Assembly (NCBI GenBank): GCA_040386935.1
Contig: JAZKEQ010000029.1
Coordinates: 23,757-87,756 of the forward strand
Direction of reading: 5' to 3'
Length of the DNA: 64,000 bases
From: JABMMZ01 sp040386935
GTDB lineage: Bacteria > Bacteroidota > Bacteroidia > NS11-12g > UBA955
The translations under genes and the position numbers were made by a program. Of this stretch, positions 62,658 to 64,000 are shown piece by piece (position 1 is the stretch's first letter; each line of letters opens with the position of its first letter). The notes beneath the pieces are model-generated. The model was given only the letters and a program-made list of their open reading frames with translations. It searched no databases and was not told the DNA's origin.

Positions 62658-63617
62658 TTAAATTTTTGTGCGGTAAGCCATGATAACAAACGAAATAGTA
62701 CCAGCAATGATAATCATGATGATATTACTGAAAAATAGAATTATGCCAACGGCATTGGCCTGGTGCAGCGGCAACATGAAAATCTGGGACAATCCTACCT
62801 CTACACTTTTAATGGTAGCAATGCCGGCCGGAGCAGGTATAATAACACCCAAACTGCTGAATACCAAAGTGCATAATCCGCCTACTGGCCCCATGTGTTC
62901 GGTAAATGAAAAAGCGTAAAGGATAAATGTGGTCATTAGCCAGTAGCAAACCCAGATACCAATTGTATAAAGGATGAATAATATTGGTTTTTGAACAGTG
63001 AATACACTTCTGAGTCCGTTGGCAAAACCGGCAAATAGGGAAGCAATTTTACCACCTTTTCCATTTGTCTTTCTTGATCTGAATAAAAGGATGCCCACAA
63101 TAACAGCAATTGCCAAAATGATGAAGATTAGCCATTTTTGACCGGCCAATTTGCTCAATACGTTTTGGTCGATGTAGTTGAAAAGTAAGTCGAATTGCAG
63201 CATGACACTTAATGTCAACACAATGGCCAGCATGATTAAATCGAGTATGCGTTCACTCACAACTGTGCCAACTAAAACATTCACGGGAATTTTGTCTGTT
63301 TGAGCCATCAATGCACAACGCGATACTTCTCCTGCTCGCGGTATCCCTAAGTTTACAAGATAACCACTCATAGTAGAATGGTAAGCATTGCTCAAGTGTG
63401 TTTCATATCCCAGTGGTTTTAACAATAATTGCCAGCGAAGTGCTCTGATAAGCACAGCCAATACACCTACAGATACTGAGAGTATGACATAAATAATCTT
63501 TGCTGAACTGATGTTTTTCTTGAAAGCATCAAAATCAAATCCCTTCAGAATAAAGTAGACAATGATAGCGCCTACAAAAGCGAAAAGGGAATATTTTAAA
63601 ACGGCTTTTTTATTCAA
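62658..63617 (-). CDS. UPF0104/LPG synthase transmembrane-region family protein
   Basis: A 319-residue membrane protein with about eight helices. ALRWQLLLKPLGYETHLSNA, GIPRAGEVSRCALMAQTDKI and VSERILDLIMLAIVLTLSVM are family signatures. Without the catalytic domain of MprF it cannot make lysyl-phosphatidylglycerol and is usually thought to be a lipid flippase-like protein; the substrate is unknown. It overlaps the panD stop by four bases, so the two are translationally coupled. Confidence 0.9.
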   Translation of the reverse strand: MNKKAVLKYSLFAFVGAIIVYFILKGFDFDAFKKNISSAKIIYVILSVSVGVLAVLIRALRWQLLLKPLGYETHLSNAYHSTMSGYLVNLGIPRAGEVSRCALMAQTDKIPVNVLVGTVVSERILDLIMLAIVLTLSVMLQFDLLFNYIDQNVLSKLAGQKWLIFIILAIAVIVGILLFRSRKTNGKGGKIASLFAGFANGLRSVFTVQKPILFILYTIGIWVCYWLMTTFILYAFSFTEHMGPVGGLCTLVFSSLGVIIPAPAGIATIKSVEVGLSQIFMLPLHQANAVGIILFFSNIIMIIIAGTISFVIMAYRTKI

Positions 63618-63958
63618 AGCTTATTGAATTTATTTGGGAAAACAAGCCATGGCTTGTGCTGTTTTGCTTCTTCCATTTCCATGGTTGCAAAACTAATAAT
63701 GATGAGCTCATCGCCAACCATTCCTTTACGTGCGGCAGAACCATTAAGGCCCACCATTCCACTGCCTCTCTCCCCTTTGATAATGTAAGTTTCCAATCTT
63801 TCACCATTGTTGTTATTTACAATCAATACCTTTTCATTTTCAATCATGTTGGCGGCATCCAACAAATCCTCATCTATCGTGATACTGCCAATATAGTTCA
63901 ACTCTGTAAAAGTGATTTTGACATTGTGTATCTTCGATTTTAAAACTTCTATCATCAT
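63614..63958 (-). CDS. panD: aspartate 1-decarboxylase
   Basis: A 114-residue precursor of the pyruvoyl enzyme making beta-alanine for pantothenate. The self-cleavage site is Gly24-Ser25 in NYIGSITID, and SKIHNVKITFTELNY, with the family's Lys9, precedes it. NGSAARKGMVGDELIIISF is the conserved second half. A second ATG directly after the first is an alternative start. First gene of a panD, flippase-like, rfaE2 operon. Confidence 0.97.
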   Translation of the reverse strand: MMIEVLKSKIHNVKITFTELNYIGSITIDEDLLDAANMIENEKVLIVNNNNGERLETYIIKGERGSGMVGLNGSAARKGMVGDELIIISFATMEMEEAKQHKPWLVFPNKFNKL

Positions 63959-63967
63959 AAACTACCG

Positions 63968-63975
63968 CAAAGGTA
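63968..63975 (-). promoter_or_regulatory. -7 element of the panD operon
   Basis: On the minus strand TACCTTTG matches the consensus and ends 9 bases before the ATG at 63958. The -33 would lie near the window edge and is not seen. Confidence 0.5.
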
Positions 63976-64000
63976 ATGCTTTTGAAATATATTGTGTATG

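Noticed and set aside
1..64000. tRNA, rRNA or insertion sequence genes
   Set aside because: I looked in the gaps for TTCRA-type tRNA arms, rRNA signatures and transposase frames and saw none.

Overview
The window is a chromosomal segment of a member of the Bacteroidota. Three things support this. Promoters follow the -33 TTTG / -7 TAnnTTTG pattern of that phylum. Three proteins carry CHU_C-type ('gliding motility-associated') C-terminal domains used by type IX secretion (T9SS), and a PorW/SprE-like T9SS protein is also encoded. Several genes are typical of the phylum: DUF4271 next to hemD, a short NuoG, an ATP synthase operon without beta and epsilon, and AtpB with a secretion signal and a His-rich periplasmic part. 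Base composition is AT-rich, roughly 40% GC by eye. I would guess a Chitinophagales, Sphingobacteriales or related lineage, but the order cannot be fixed from this sequence alone.

Layout. 1-1.75 kb (minus): SdpI-like membrane protein, an unknown secreted protein and a START/SRPBCC protein. 1.8-5.2 kb (plus): mfd. 5.2-5.7 kb: intergenic repeats. 5.7-7.7 kb: a secreted multidomain protein and a HigB/HigA toxin-antitoxin pair. 7.8-12.3 kb (minus): a sortilin/BNR-repeat exoprotein and an alkaline phosphatase. 12.4-15.9 kb (plus): an Omp85/TamA-like barrel, DUF4271 and hemD. 16.0-28.9 kb (minus): a complete 14-gene complex I operon, nuoA to nuoN. 29.1-34.0 kb (minus): a class A penicillin-binding protein and the PorW/SprE-like protein. 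34.0-41.1 kb (plus): degenerate M23 protein, bactofilin, AtpZ-like and AtpI-like proteins, then atpB-E-F-H-A-G. 41.4-47.9 kb: GH92 mannosidase, yraN (minus), lipB, lemA, two TPM proteins and a DEDDy exonuclease. 48-50.1 kb: a T9SS cargo. 50.2-52.4 kb (minus): rocD and sucD. 52.5-60 kb (plus): a YbjN protein, an ECF sigma factor, a membrane protein with an anti-sigma-like N-terminus and a CHU_C tail, and a 1830-residue PKD/CHU_C exoprotein. 60-64 kb: mnmE and a small outer membrane barrel (plus); rfaE2, a UPF0104 flippase-like protein and panD (minus).

Most of the window is core metabolism: respiration (complex I and ATP synthase), TCA cycle, haem, lipoate, pantothenate, DNA repair, tRNA modification and envelope assembly. 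Small accessory pieces are inserted among these: the toxin-antitoxin pair, exoproteins and intergenic repeats. The least conventional locus is the ECF sigma factor overlapped by a membrane protein that joins an anti-sigma-like cytoplasmic segment to a type IX cargo-like tail, followed by a giant cargo protein. It looks like a possible circuit coupling secretion to transcription. A second window-wide signal is that several strong -7 elements lie only 4-10 nt upstream of start codons, which implies very short or absent mRNA leaders. A GC-rich 70-75 bp patch with foreign-looking codons inside the giant gene also deserves checking.
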